Positions 28,492 through 36,958 of a stretch of DNA of 64,000 nt are shown in pieces. The stretch is from JBLZUR01 sp048565625. Its GTDB lineage: Bacteria; Pseudomonadota; Alphaproteobacteria; Sphingomonadales; Sphingomonadaceae. The notes under the pieces were generated by a model. It worked only from the letters and a program-made list of their open reading frames with translations, searched no databases and had not been told where the DNA came from. The stretch spans positions 2,542,001 through 2,606,000 of the forward strand of contig NZ_JBLZUR010000002.1 of NCBI RefSeq assembly GCF_048565625.1, written 5' to 3'. Every line of letters starts with the position of its first letter. The stretch's first letter is position 1. The position numbers were made by a program, and so were the translations under genes.

Positions 28492-28734
28492 ATGCCGATG
28501 CGCGCCGATGAGATCGAGGATATGATCCGCGCGGGTATCCCCGATGCGCGGGTCGAGATCACCGATCTCGCCGGCGACGGCGATCATTATGCGGCGCGGG
28601 TGGTGAGCGAGAGCTTTCGTGGGCTGCCCCGCGTCCGCCAGCACCAGAAGGTCTACGAGACACTCGGCGGACGGATGGGCGGCGTGCTTCATGCGCTGCA
28701 ACTGACCACCGCCGTCCCCGAACAAGGAGCCTGA
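28492..28734 (+). CDS. BolA-family protein
   Basis: An 80-residue BolA/IbaG-like protein with the family core GDGDHYAARVVSESFRGLPR, VRQHQKVYETLGGRMGG and a C-terminal LHALQLTT. Together with a monothiol glutaredoxin, BolA proteins bind and transfer 2Fe-2S clusters. The glutaredoxin gene begins two bases after its stop codon, which supports that partnership here. Confidence 0.93.
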   Translation: MPMRADEIEDMIRAGIPDARVEITDLAGDGDHYAARVVSESFRGLPRVRQHQKVYETLGGRMGGVLHALQLTTAVPEQGA

Positions 28735-28736
28735 AG

Positions 28737-29081
28737 ATGAGCGACGTGACTGCGAACGACGGGGCGATTGCCCGCATCGACACGGCGGTGAAGTCGAACG
28801 ACGTCGTGCTCTTCATGAAGGGCACGCCCCTGTTCCCGCAATGCGGCTTCTCCAGCCGCGCAGTGGCGATCCTGGAGCATCTCGGCGTCGAGTATGCCTC
28901 GGTGGACGTGCTGCAGGACCAAGGCGTGCGCCAGGGGATCAAGACCTATTCCGACTGGCCCACCATCCCGCAGCTCTATGTGAAGGGCGAGTTCGTCGGC
29001 GGATCGGACATCATGATGGAGATGTACGAGGCCGGCGAGCTGGCGGAACTGATGGAAGAAAAAGGCGTGAAGCCCGCCTGA
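28737..29081 (+). CDS. grxD: Monothiol glutaredoxin (Grx4/GrxD type)
   Basis: A 114-residue glutaredoxin with the monothiol active site CGFSSRA near residue 38, preceded by VVLFMKGTPLFPQ, and the glutathione-binding WPTIPQLYV and GGSDIMMEMYEAGEL blocks. It assembles a glutathione-ligated 2Fe-2S cluster, alone or with BolA. AAGGAG lies upstream of its ATG inside the end of bolA. Confidence 0.96.
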   Translation: MSDVTANDGAIARIDTAVKSNDVVLFMKGTPLFPQCGFSSRAVAILEHLGVEYASVDVLQDQGVRQGIKTYSDWPTIPQLYVKGEFVGGSDIMMEMYEAGELAELMEEKGVKPA

Positions 29082-29087
29082 ACTCGA

Positions 29088-30158
29088 TCAGCGCGCGACC
29101 ACGAAGGGAAAGGCCGCGCCGGGCACCGGTATGACGGCCTGAACCTCTCCGAGCCGACCGTCGTCGGTCAGCGCGATCACCGCGACGTTCTGCGCCTCCT
29201 CATTGGCGACGACGAACAGCCGCTCCGCCTCCAAGAGAACGAAGCTCCGTGGGGACGCGCCATGCGTCGGCGCGTGCTGGAGCAGCCGAAGGTCACCATC
29301 CTCCTCGATCGCGAGCACCGCGATGCTGTCATGCCCCCGATTGCTGACATAGAGGCGGGTGCCCGCGGCATCGAGGCTGAGATGCCCGCCAAGATTGTCG
29401 CCGTGAAAGTCCTCCGGCTGGATGCGGTGGACCGAACGGACGGCGAAGCGCGGCCCGTCCCTGTCCAGCACGGTGATCGTGCTCGCCAGTTCGCTGACCA
29501 GATAAGCGACCGGCAAGCCGGGATGGAAGACGAGGTGGCGCGGCCCGGCACCCGGCCGCGTCTGGAACGCAACGGAAGGCTCCTCGCCCTCTGAGCCGAA
29601 GCAGAAGATCCGGTCGGTGCCGAGATCGACCGCATACAGCCGATCCTCTCCATCGAACACCGCGCAATGCACGTGCGGCCCCTCCTGCCGCTCCGCATCG
29701 GGTCCCTGACCAGTGCCTTGCCACAAGCGCGGCTCACCCGTGGGCAGGCCTGTCGCGGGATCGAGCGTGAACACCGCGAGCGAGCCGCTGCCATAATTGG
29801 CCACCGCCAGACGCGTTCGCGCCGGACTGAGCGCGAGATAGCAGGGTGCCTCGCCAAGGGTCGGCTGAGCCGCGACCTCCATCCAGACCGGCTCCGCCCG
29901 GCGGAAGATGCGGACGCGCCCCTCGTTTCGCTCGTCGACGAAGAAGGCGAGGTCCCGCCCCGCGTCGAAGGCCCCAAAGGAACTGTTCTCCGCCGCCGCC
30001 ACCGGCCCGCCGACACGCCACTCCGGATCGCGGATGAGGGGGAGCAAACCCCTGCCGCCACTCGCGGCATAGGTGCCGACGCACAGGAGCGGCGACTCCC
30101 CAGCGTCGAGGGACGAAAACCCTTGAACCGTCGCGGAACTGGAACCCGATACAGACAC
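29088..30158 (-). CDS. Lactonase-family seven-bladed beta-propeller protein
   Basis: A protein of about 356 residues, made of repeated blade motifs (LALSPARTRLAVANYGSGSL, HCAVFDGEDRLYAVDLG, HLVFHPGLPVAYLVSE, LSLDAAGTRLYVSNRGHDS), as in 6-phosphogluconolactonase of the YbhE/Pgl type and related muconate lactonizing enzymes. GDNLGGHLSLD and ASPRSFVLL are family-like. The substrate is uncertain. No signal peptide is evident. The start is a GTG at 30158; the sequence aligns with the family only from about residue 22, so a shorter product is possible. Confidence 0.82.
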   Translation of the reverse strand: MSVSGSSSATVQGFSSLDAGESPLLCVGTYAASGGRGLLPLIRDPEWRVGGPVAAAENSSFGAFDAGRDLAFFVDERNEGRVRIFRRAEPVWMEVAAQPTLGEAPCYLALSPARTRLAVANYGSGSLAVFTLDPATGLPTGEPRLWQGTGQGPDAERQEGPHVHCAVFDGEDRLYAVDLGTDRIFCFGSEGEEPSVAFQTRPGAGPRHLVFHPGLPVAYLVSELASTITVLDRDGPRFAVRSVHRIQPEDFHGDNLGGHLSLDAAGTRLYVSNRGHDSIAVLAIEEDGDLRLLQHAPTHGASPRSFVLLEAERLFVVANEEAQNVAVIALTDDGRLGEVQAVIPVPGAAFPFVVAR

Positions 30159-30233
30159 CTCGGACGGCTCCTCTGCCAGCGCAGCCGATCGGCAGGCACC
30201 GCCACAAACCGGCGGAACGCAGAGGGTTCCGCC

Positions 30234-32078
30234 TCAGCCCTCGCTCGCGGCGACCTTCACGAGCAGCGCGCCCTCGCTCACCTGCCCGCCCTCGCGCGCG
30301 TTGAGTTCCGCAACCGTGCCGTCGAACGGCGCGACCAGACTGTGCTCCATCTTCATCGCCTCGACGGTCACGAGCTTCTGCCCCTTGGTGACGCTGTCGC
30401 CCGCCGCGACCGCGACCGCGATGATCCGGCCCGGCATCGGCGACAGGATCGCGCCGTCGCCCGCACCCTGTCCACCCGCCCCTTCGACCCGCCACGGCGT
30501 GAGCTTCCAGGCCTGCCCGGCCTCTACGATCAAACCGGCGGGGCTGGCCGCCTCCTTTGCCTTCGCAGGATCGAACGCGACCCGAACGGGAACGCCGTTC
30601 AGGAGAAAACCTGCTTCCCCGCGCGGCAACGCGTTCAGGCGGAAGCCGACCGGCCCAATCGGCGTTCCCACAAGCGCCTCCGCCGCGCGCGCCAGCCCCG
30701 CGTCGCCCGGTCGATCGGGCGGCATCAGCGCATCCCCCGCTCGCCCGATCAGCCCGGTATCCAGCCGCGCCGCGACGAAATCCGCATGTGAGAGCGCACG
30801 CACCAGGAAGCCGGCATTGGTTCGGAGCGGCCAGATCACCGTGCCGGAAAGCGCGGCCGCCAGCGAACGCCGCGCCGCCTCCCGATCCGCGCCATGCGCG
30901 ATCACCTTGGCGATCATCGGATCGTAGAATGGCGAGATGTCCGCCCCCTCCTCCACGCCGGTGTCGATCCGGCAATCGCCGCCGATCTCGAAGGTGTCCA
31001 GCCGCCCGATCGAGGGCAGGAAACCCTTAGACGGATCCTCGGCATAAAGCCGCGCCTCCATCGCCCACCCCTCGATCGACAACTCGTCCTGGCGCTTCGG
31101 CAGCGGCTCGCCGGAGGCGACGCGGAGCTGCCATTCGACAAGATCCTGGCCCGTGATCGCCTCGGTCACCGGATGCTCGACCTGCAACCGGGTGTTCATC
31201 TCCATGAACCAGATGCGATCGGCGCGGAGACCTTCCGATCCGTCGGCGATGAACTCGATCGTCCCCGCGCCGACATAATCGACCGCCTTCGCCGCATCCA
31301 CGGCCGCTCGGGTGACCGCCGCCCGCGTCTCCGCATCCATGCCGGGCGCTGGCGCCTCCTCGATCACCTTCTGGTGGCGACGCTGCAGCGAGCAGTCGCG
31401 CTCGAACAGGTGGACGACGTTGCCATGGGTGTCGCCGAACACCTGCACCTCGATATGGCGCGGATTGGTGATCCACTTCTCCAGCAGGACATTGTCGTTG
31501 CCGAACGAAGACGCCGCCTCGCGCCGGCAGGAGGCGAGCGCGTCGAGGAAGTCCGCCCCCGCATCGACCTTGCGCATCCCCTTGCCGCCGCCGCCCGCGA
31601 CCGCCTTGATCAGCACGGGATAGCCGATCGCATCGGCCTCGGCCTTCAGCCGCTCGGCGCTCTGGTCCTCGCCGAGATAACCCGGCGTGGTCGGCACCCC
31701 CGCCTGCTTCATCAGCGCCTTGGCGGCATCCTTCAGCCCCATCGCGGTGATGGACGCGGGGTTCGGCCCTACCCAGATCAGCCCCGCATCCTGCACGGCC
31801 TTCGCGAACTCGGCGTTCTCGGACAGGAAGCCATAGCCCGGATGGATAGCCTCGGCCCCGCTGCTCCTGGCCGCAGCGATGATCCGCTCACCGACGAGGT
31901 ACGATTCCCGCGCCGGTGACGGCCCGATATGCACCGCCTCGTCAGCCTGCCGGAGATGGAGCGCATCGGCGTCGGCATCCGAATAGACCGCAACCGTGCG
32001 GATACCGAGCCGCCGCGCGGTGCGGATGATCCGACAGGCAATCTCGCCCCGATTGGCGATAAGCAGGGAACGCATCAT
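30234..32078 (-). CDS. liuD: 3-methylcrotonyl-CoA carboxylase alpha (biotin) subunit
   Basis: A 614-residue biotin-dependent carboxylase. It has a biotin carboxylase domain (SLLIANRGEIACRIIRTARR at the N-terminus, ATP-grasp loop AVAGGGGKGMRKV, FMEMNTRLQVEHPVTE) and a C-terminal biotinyl domain with VEAMKMEHSLVAP near residue 580. It carboxylates biotin for transfer by the LiuB subunit in leucine breakdown. The true start is the ATG pair at 32078/32075; the frame is open further upstream only across an intergenic repeat. It lies in an operon with liuA and liuB, but a 519-base insert containing a repeat and an opposite-strand gene separates it from liuB. Confidence 0.93.
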   Translation of the reverse strand: MMRSLLIANRGEIACRIIRTARRLGIRTVAVYSDADADALHLRQADEAVHIGPSPARESYLVGERIIAAARSSGAEAIHPGYGFLSENAEFAKAVQDAGLIWVGPNPASITAMGLKDAAKALMKQAGVPTTPGYLGEDQSAERLKAEADAIGYPVLIKAVAGGGGKGMRKVDAGADFLDALASCRREAASSFGNDNVLLEKWITNPRHIEVQVFGDTHGNVVHLFERDCSLQRRHQKVIEEAPAPGMDAETRAAVTRAAVDAAKAVDYVGAGTIEFIADGSEGLRADRIWFMEMNTRLQVEHPVTEAITGQDLVEWQLRVASGEPLPKRQDELSIEGWAMEARLYAEDPSKGFLPSIGRLDTFEIGGDCRIDTGVEEGADISPFYDPMIAKVIAHGADREAARRSLAAALSGTVIWPLRTNAGFLVRALSHADFVAARLDTGLIGRAGDALMPPDRPGDAGLARAAEALVGTPIGPVGFRLNALPRGEAGFLLNGVPVRVAFDPAKAKEAASPAGLIVEAGQAWKLTPWRVEGAGGQGAGDGAILSPMPGRIIAVAVAAGDSVTKGQKLVTVEAMKMEHSLVAPFDGTVAELNAREGGQVSEGALLVKVAASEG

Positions 32079-32090
32079 GGAACGTCTCTC

Positions 32091-32579
32091 AACTCCTCCC
32101 CGAGCTTGTCTCGGGGAGGGGGACCATGCGAAGCATGGTGGAGGGGCAAGCGCGATGTTCAAGGACCGATCGCCAAGGCCGAGTGCTCGTGCCGCTCGCA
32201 CGTCGCGGACGCGACGAAGAGACATGAGCTTGCCGGAAGTCTTGCTCTGGGCTGTGCTTCGCGCCCGCCCCGGCGGTCTCAAATTCCGACGGGAGCATCC
32301 ATCTGGAGATTACAGCATCGACTTCTACTGCAGCGATGCCCGGCTTGCGATCGAGGTCGATGGCGAAGCCCACGCGCGAGGCGATCGACCAAACCGTGAC
32401 GCGGCTCGTGATGCCTGGTTCGGATCGCATGGCATATATACGATGCGGGTTCCCGCTGCGGATATCCTGCGCGACCTCGATGCCGTCACGCACGGCATTC
32501 TTGAAAAGGCGCGTTCGCGCCTGCCCCTCCACCACCCTGCGGGTGGTCCCCCTCCCCGAGACAAGCTCGGGGAGGACTG
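32091..32579. repeat. Expanded palindromic repeat (copy F) carrying a DUF559 gene
   Basis: The left half (32091-32146) reads CTCCTCCCCGAGCTTGTCTC then GGGGAGGGGGACC and GGTGGAGGGGC; the right half (32519-32579) is its inverse, ending CCCCGAGACAAGCTCGGGGA then GGACT. The loop sequences of the two outer hairpins are complementary between halves (GAGCTTGTCTC and GAGACAAGCTC). In copies A-E the halves are separated by only about 25-70 bases; here the centre is about 370 bases and is a complete coding sequence. Confidence 0.85.
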
Positions 32580-32580
32580 A
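32155..32580 (+). CDS. DUF559 (Vsr-like) endonuclease-domain protein inside the repeat
   Basis: A 141-residue protein with the DUF559 core: MSLPEVLLWAVLR, KFRREHPSGDYSIDFYC, LAIEVDGEAHA and RDAAR, then a final strand-helix (YTMRVPAADILRDLDAV). The residues E, D and E-V-D follow the PD-(D/E)xK nuclease pattern of very-short-patch-like endonucleases. The last 20 or so residues (from LPLHHPAGG on) and the stop codon are encoded by the right half of the palindromic repeat. I chose the ATG at 32155, just inside the left half. It lies opposite and within the liu operon, between liuD and liuB. Confidence 0.85.
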   Translation: MFKDRSPRPSARAARTSRTRRRDMSLPEVLLWAVLRARPGGLKFRREHPSGDYSIDFYCSDARLAIEVDGEAHARGDRPNRDAARDAWFGSHGIYTMRVPAADILRDLDAVTHGILEKARSRLPLHHPAGGPPPRDKLGED

Positions 32581-32597
32581 AGGAACCACGTCCCCCC

Positions 32598-34199
32598 TCA
32601 CATCCGGAACACCCCGAACCGCGCGCTCTCCGGGACCGGCGCGTTCAGCGCAGCCGCAAAGGCGAGGCCCAGCACATCGCGCGTCTGCACGGGGTCGATG
32701 ATCCCATCGTCCCACAATCGCGCAGTCGCGTAATAGGGATTGCCCTCGTCCTCGTACTTCTGCCGGATCGGCACCTTGAACGCCTCCGCTTCCTCCGCCG
32801 TCCACCGCGCCGCGTCGCGGTGCACCGTCGCCAGCACGCTCGCCGCCTGCTCGCCCCCCATCACGCTGATCCGCGCATTGGGCCAGGTGAACAGGAAACG
32901 CGGCTGATAGGCCCGCCCGCACATGCCGTAATTGCCCGCGCCAAAGCTGCCGCCGATCAGCACGGTGATCTTCGGCACGGATGCGGTCGCCACCGCCGTC
33001 ACCAGCTTCGCTCCGTTCTTGGCGATCCCCTCCGCCTCGTACTTGCCGCCGACCATGAAGCCGGAGATGTTCTGCAGGAACAGCAGCGGCACCCGCCGCT
33101 GGCAGGCGAGCTCGATGAAGTGCGCACCCTTCAGCGCGCTTTCGGAGAACAACACGCCGTTATTAGCGAGGATCGCCACCGGCATCCCCCAGATATGCGC
33201 GAAGCCGCAGACGAGCGTGGTGCCGTACAAAGCCTTGAACTCGTGGAACTCCGACCCGTCGACGATCCGCGCGATCACCTCGCGCACGTCATAGGGCGCA
33301 CGCACATCCTGCGGCACGATGCCGTACAGCTCCCCGGGATCGTACTTCGGCGCGACCGGCTCGCGCAGATAGAGATCGGGCGTGCGATCCGGCTGCAACG
33401 TGGAGACGATGTCGCGCACGATCGTCAGCGCATGCTCGTCATTCTCGGCGACGTGATCGACCACGCCGGACCTCCGCCCATGCAGGTCTCCGCCGCCCAG
33501 ATCCTCGGCCGAGATCACCTCGCCCGTCGCCGCCTGCACCAGCGGCGGCCCGGCGAGAAAGATCGTGCCCTGATTGCGCACGATCACCGTCTCGTCGGAC
33601 ATGGCGGGCACATAGGCACCGCCCGCCGTGCAGCTGCCCATCACGCAGGCGATCTGCGGGATGCCGCGCGCCGACATCTGCGCCTGGTTATAGAAGATGC
33701 GGCCGAAATGGTCGCGGTCGGGGAAGACTTCCGCCTGATTGGGCAGGTTCGCGCCGCCCGAGTCCACCAGGTAGATGCAGGGCAGATTGTTCTCCAGCGC
33801 GATCTCCTGAGCGCGAAGATGCTTTTTCACCGTCATCGGGAAGTAGGTGCCGCCCTTAACCGTCGCGTCGTTGCACCCGATCATCACCTGCCGCCCGGAG
33901 ACGCGGCCAATCCCCGCGATGATCCCCGCCCCCGGCACCTCGTCACCATAGAGGCCGTTGGCGGCGAGCTGACCAATTTCGAGGAACGGCGAACCGGAGT
34001 CGAGCAGACGCTCGACACGATCACGGGGGAGCAGCTTGCCGCGTGCCGCATGCTTCTCACGCGCGCTCTCCGAGCCGCCGCGTGCGGTCGCGGCAACCCT
34101 GGCGCGCAACGCCTCCGCCAGCGCGCGGTTGTGAGCGGCGTTAGCGCGGAAAGCCTCGCCGTGCCGCGAGAGCTTGGAATCGAGGACGGGAGCGCTCAT
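32598..34199 (-). CDS. liuB: 3-methylcrotonyl-CoA carboxylase beta (carboxyltransferase) subunit
   Basis: A 533-residue carboxyltransferase that moves CO2 from biotin to 3-methylcrotonyl-CoA, giving 3-methylglutaconyl-CoA. It has the family start MSAPVLDSKLSRHGEAFRAN, the N-terminal crotonase-like half with ARGKLLPRDRVERLLD and LVDSGGANLPNQ, and the C-terminal half with GGSFGAGNYGMCGRAYQPRF and SVMGGEQAASVLA. The ATG overlaps the liuA stop codon by four bases. A longer reading upstream in the same frame is antisense-free but only a shadow of liuA. Confidence 0.95.
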   Translation of the reverse strand: MSAPVLDSKLSRHGEAFRANAAHNRALAEALRARVAATARGGSESAREKHAARGKLLPRDRVERLLDSGSPFLEIGQLAANGLYGDEVPGAGIIAGIGRVSGRQVMIGCNDATVKGGTYFPMTVKKHLRAQEIALENNLPCIYLVDSGGANLPNQAEVFPDRDHFGRIFYNQAQMSARGIPQIACVMGSCTAGGAYVPAMSDETVIVRNQGTIFLAGPPLVQAATGEVISAEDLGGGDLHGRRSGVVDHVAENDEHALTIVRDIVSTLQPDRTPDLYLREPVAPKYDPGELYGIVPQDVRAPYDVREVIARIVDGSEFHEFKALYGTTLVCGFAHIWGMPVAILANNGVLFSESALKGAHFIELACQRRVPLLFLQNISGFMVGGKYEAEGIAKNGAKLVTAVATASVPKITVLIGGSFGAGNYGMCGRAYQPRFLFTWPNARISVMGGEQAASVLATVHRDAARWTAEEAEAFKVPIRQKYEDEGNPYYATARLWDDGIIDPVQTRDVLGLAFAAALNAPVPESARFGVFRM

Positions 34200-35341
34200 C
34201 CCCCGATCAGCTCGCGGCCGATCAGCATGCGGCGGATCTCGTTGGTGCCCGCGCCGATATCGAGAAGCTTGGCATCGCGCATATAGCGCTCCACCGGCCA
34301 GTCTTTCGTATACCCCGCCCCGCCCAGCGCCTGCACCGCCTCGAGCGCCGTCTTCATCGCGTTCTCGCTGGCCAGCAGGATCGCCCCCGCCGCATCGAAC
34401 CGCGTCGTCTTGCCCGCATCGCAGGCCCGCGCCACCGCATAGACATAGGCCCGCGCCGAATTGAGCGCGACGTACATGTCGGCGATCTTCGCCTGCATCA
34501 GTTGGAACGCCCCGATCGGCTTGCCGAACTGCTTCCTCTCGCGGACGTAGGGCAGCACGACGTCGAGGCACGCCTGCATGATGCCGAGCTGGATGCCCGA
34601 CAGCACCGTCCGCTCGTAATCGAGGCCGGACATCAGCACGCCCGCACCGCCGTTCAGCGGCCCCATGACGTTCTCCTCGGGCACCTCGCAATCGTCGAAG
34701 ACCAGCTCGGCTGTAGGAGACCCGCGCATCCCGACCTTGTCGATCTTCTGCCCGATCGATAAACCCTTGAACCCCTTCTCGATCAGGAAAGTGGTGATGC
34801 CCTTCGACCCTTCGCCGGTCTTGGCATAGACGACCAGCGTGTCGGCATAGGGTGCGTTGGTGATCCAGAACTTGGTGCCGTTCAGGACGTAGCGGTCGCG
34901 CACCTTCTCTGCCCGCAGCTTCATCGATACGACATCCGACCCGGCACCCGCCTCGGACATCGCCAGGCTGCCGACATGCTCTCCCGAGATCAGCTTGGGC
35001 AGATAGCGCGCCTTCTGCTCGGCATTGCCCCAGCGGCTGATCTGGTTGACGCAGAGATTGGAATGCGCGCCGTAGCTGAGGCCGATCGAGGCCGACGCAC
35101 GCGCCACCTCCTCCTGCGCGACAACATGTTCCAGATAGCCGAGCCCCAGTCCGCCATCCGCCTCCGGCACGGTAATCCCGTGAAGGCCGAGCGCCCCCAT
35201 TTCGGGCCACAGCTCACGCGGAAACCAGTCCTTGGCGTCGATCTCGGCCGCCAGCGGCGCGATCCGGTCCGCCGCGTACCGCGCCGTGCTCTCGCGGATC
35301 ATGTCCGCCGTTTCGCCGAGCGCGAAATCGAGACTCATCAT
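34196..35341 (-). CDS. liuA: Isovaleryl-CoA dehydrogenase
   Basis: A 381-residue FAD acyl-CoA dehydrogenase that oxidises isovaleryl-CoA to 3-methylcrotonyl-CoA. Family blocks are HGITVPEADGGLGLGYLEH, SYGAHSNLCVNQISRWG, LAMSEAGAGSDVVSM and the C-terminal QALGGAGYTKDWPVERYMRD with AGTNEIRRMLIGREL. The catalytic glutamate characteristic of isovaleryl-CoA dehydrogenase, located on an internal helix near DYERTVLSG, fits the annotation. AGGAGAGGA precedes two adjacent ATGs (35341 and 35338). It is the first gene of the liu operon. Confidence 0.94.
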   Translation of the reverse strand: MMSLDFALGETADMIRESTARYAADRIAPLAAEIDAKDWFPRELWPEMGALGLHGITVPEADGGLGLGYLEHVVAQEEVARASASIGLSYGAHSNLCVNQISRWGNAEQKARYLPKLISGEHVGSLAMSEAGAGSDVVSMKLRAEKVRDRYVLNGTKFWITNAPYADTLVVYAKTGEGSKGITTFLIEKGFKGLSIGQKIDKVGMRGSPTAELVFDDCEVPEENVMGPLNGGAGVLMSGLDYERTVLSGIQLGIMQACLDVVLPYVRERKQFGKPIGAFQLMQAKIADMYVALNSARAYVYAVARACDAGKTTRFDAAGAILLASENAMKTALEAVQALGGAGYTKDWPVERYMRDAKLLDIGAGTNEIRRMLIGRELIGG

Positions 35342-35615
35342 TCCTCTCCTGCTCCCAGCGACTTACAGCCGGCCAGCGGACCCTGATAACCCAACTTTCC
35401 GGCAACGCACGCACCAACGTGATCATGCGCCCCGTTTTGCCGAATGGGCAGCCAAGCGCGCCCGCTTGGCGGACGACTTGCCTGTTCGGCTCGGCTACTG
35501 TGGGTACAAGGAGCGCAAGCGAACTTCTCGCGCAAGCCCTATGCCGAAACTCGACACGGCCCCTGCCCTCCCACCCGGCCGCGGCTCGAAGCGGATCGTA
35601 GGCAGTCATCTTCTC

Positions 35616-36080
35616 CTAAAGGGCGCCTGCCAGGCGCGCGTTGCCATGGCGCCTGCGCGCAGCTGTGCCGATGAGGCCAAAGCCGCTGATCATCATTGCC
35701 CAAGTTCCTGCTTCTGGCACGGCGGGCGTCGGTTCGGCGAAGCGCAGGTTATCCAAGGTGTAGGTTTCGCTGCTGCCGTTGCGCGTGACGAAGCGGACCT
35801 TGCTGATCGCATCCGCCGAAGTAAAACCCAAGAAGCCCTGCGGGTTTGCCGTTCCCCCGATCGCCAGATCGGCCTTGGTCGTGTCCACGAAGCTGACCAC
35901 GATGTCGAAGCCTTGGCCGGCGCCGCGGGGCCTCAGGTCGAAGTCGCCACCAAATGCGCCGATGCCGTCCGTGAAGGTGAAGGTGACGATCTGCGCGGCC
36001 TATGCCGGCGCCGTGGTGCAGGTGAGCGCGATCGCACCAGTCGCGATCAGGGTAGTGCGTAACGTGTAACGTATCTCCAA
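35616..36080 (-). pseudogene. PEP-CTERM protein with an in-frame stop at the signal-peptide junction
   Basis: Read in one frame: a signal peptide (TLRTTLIATGAIALTCTTAP), then a TAG codon at 36000-36002, then a mature domain (AAQIVTFTFTDGIGAFGG, FDIVVSFVDT, VRFVTRNGSSETYTLDNLRF) and a C-terminal sorting tail AVPEAGTWAMMISGFGLIG followed by arginines. The tail is the PEP-CTERM signal handled by exosortase. TAG replaces what was probably CAG. No ATG or GTG precedes the signal peptide at a good distance from GGAG (36075-36078); a TTG at 36080 is the only candidate. The gene therefore looks dead unless the stop is read through. Confidence 0.8.
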
Positions 36081-36573
36081 GTGGCCGGCGTGCAGGATCG
36101 ATCGCGATCCGCCCGGCTGACCGCGTCGAAATTGTCGTGATCGGTAGCGCGGCCCAGGCAGCGACGGTTCAGGCGGGAGCCGGACTGGCCTCAACGAAGC
36201 GCTGGCTATGAAGCATGATCGCGAAACGACGTATTGAGCCTCGGCGATCGTGGCCTTACCAAGCGCGCGACTTAATCGGCAGGAAGGGATAACCTGCTCT
36301 GCCTTGCGCAGTCCGGTACCACGCGCGCCGTGCCCCTCATATCTATTTGGCGTAGCCCCATTTTGCAGCCGTTGAACAACGTGTGGAGGTCACGCTCGTC
36401 AAACGTGGGACCGTTCGATTGCATCAACGCGCAAAGTGGTCAGCACGGTTCCCGGATCGATAGGAGCCATCATGGGCGGAGGCCTGGCATTTGACACGAA
36501 CGGGTGGCTGAAGTCGGCGATATGGAAGGGACCTTATCGGCCTCCCTTGGTCGCGCGCCTCATGCGAGCAGGC
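36081..36573. other. Gene-free stretch
   Basis: About 490 bases with no convincing coding sequence on either strand. The longest plus-strand frame (from 36436) mostly overlaps the antisense of the next gene. It marks the change from the core-genome part to the accessory catabolic cluster. Confidence 0.5.
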
Positions 36574-36942
36574 TTAGCCCATGATGCCGGATTGGAAATG
36601 CGTAAGGCGCAGCACTTCATCGTCTCCGAGCGCCCAGACTCCCAGGGCGAACGTGCGGAGCGCGACCGGCTCCTTGCCCGGCGGGTGAATGGTCATCGCG
36701 AATTCCGATTTCACCACGGCCGCCGAGCCGAGGAGCGCGATGTTCTGAGCGATCGGATCGATCACGCGGAACGCTGAGACGCTGACACTTGGCAGATAGC
36801 TTTCCTTAGTATCCACGCGGCCATTCGCGTGCGTCCAGATCAGCCGGTCCGCCAGGATTTCGGCCATTGCCTCACGGTCGCCGGCAATCAAGGCGGCACG
36901 CCGCGCCCCCTCCCGTGCCACGACCATCTCCGTCGTCACCAT
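36574..36942 (-). CDS. SnoaL/NTF2-like domain protein
   Basis: A 122-residue small alpha+beta cone-fold protein. It has the N-terminal helix REGARRAALIAGDREAMAEI, then LADRLIWTHANGRVDTKESYL, the usual DUF4440/SnoaL opening with a buried His, and a final strand (LRLTHFQSGIMG). Such proteins act as isomerases, dehydratases or ligand binders in catabolic clusters. The ATG at 36942 has AAAGG upstream. It lies 16 bases after the TonB receptor on the same strand and is likely cotranscribed. Confidence 0.82.
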   Translation of the reverse strand: MVTTEMVVAREGARRAALIAGDREAMAEILADRLIWTHANGRVDTKESYLPSVSVSAFRVIDPIAQNIALLGSAAVVKSEFAMTIHPPGKEPVALRTFALGVWALGDDEVLRLTHFQSGIMG

Positions 36943-36958
36943 CGTGATTGCCTTTCGA

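Noticed and set aside
32079..32282. Upstream extension of liuD
   Set aside because: The reading crosses the palindromic repeat and antisense DUF559 sequence; the conserved N-terminus starts at the ATG pair near 32075.
34200..35210. Extended liuB start giving an 870-residue protein
   Set aside because: The extension is liuA read in another frame; the family start and the ATGA overlap fix the ATG at 34199.
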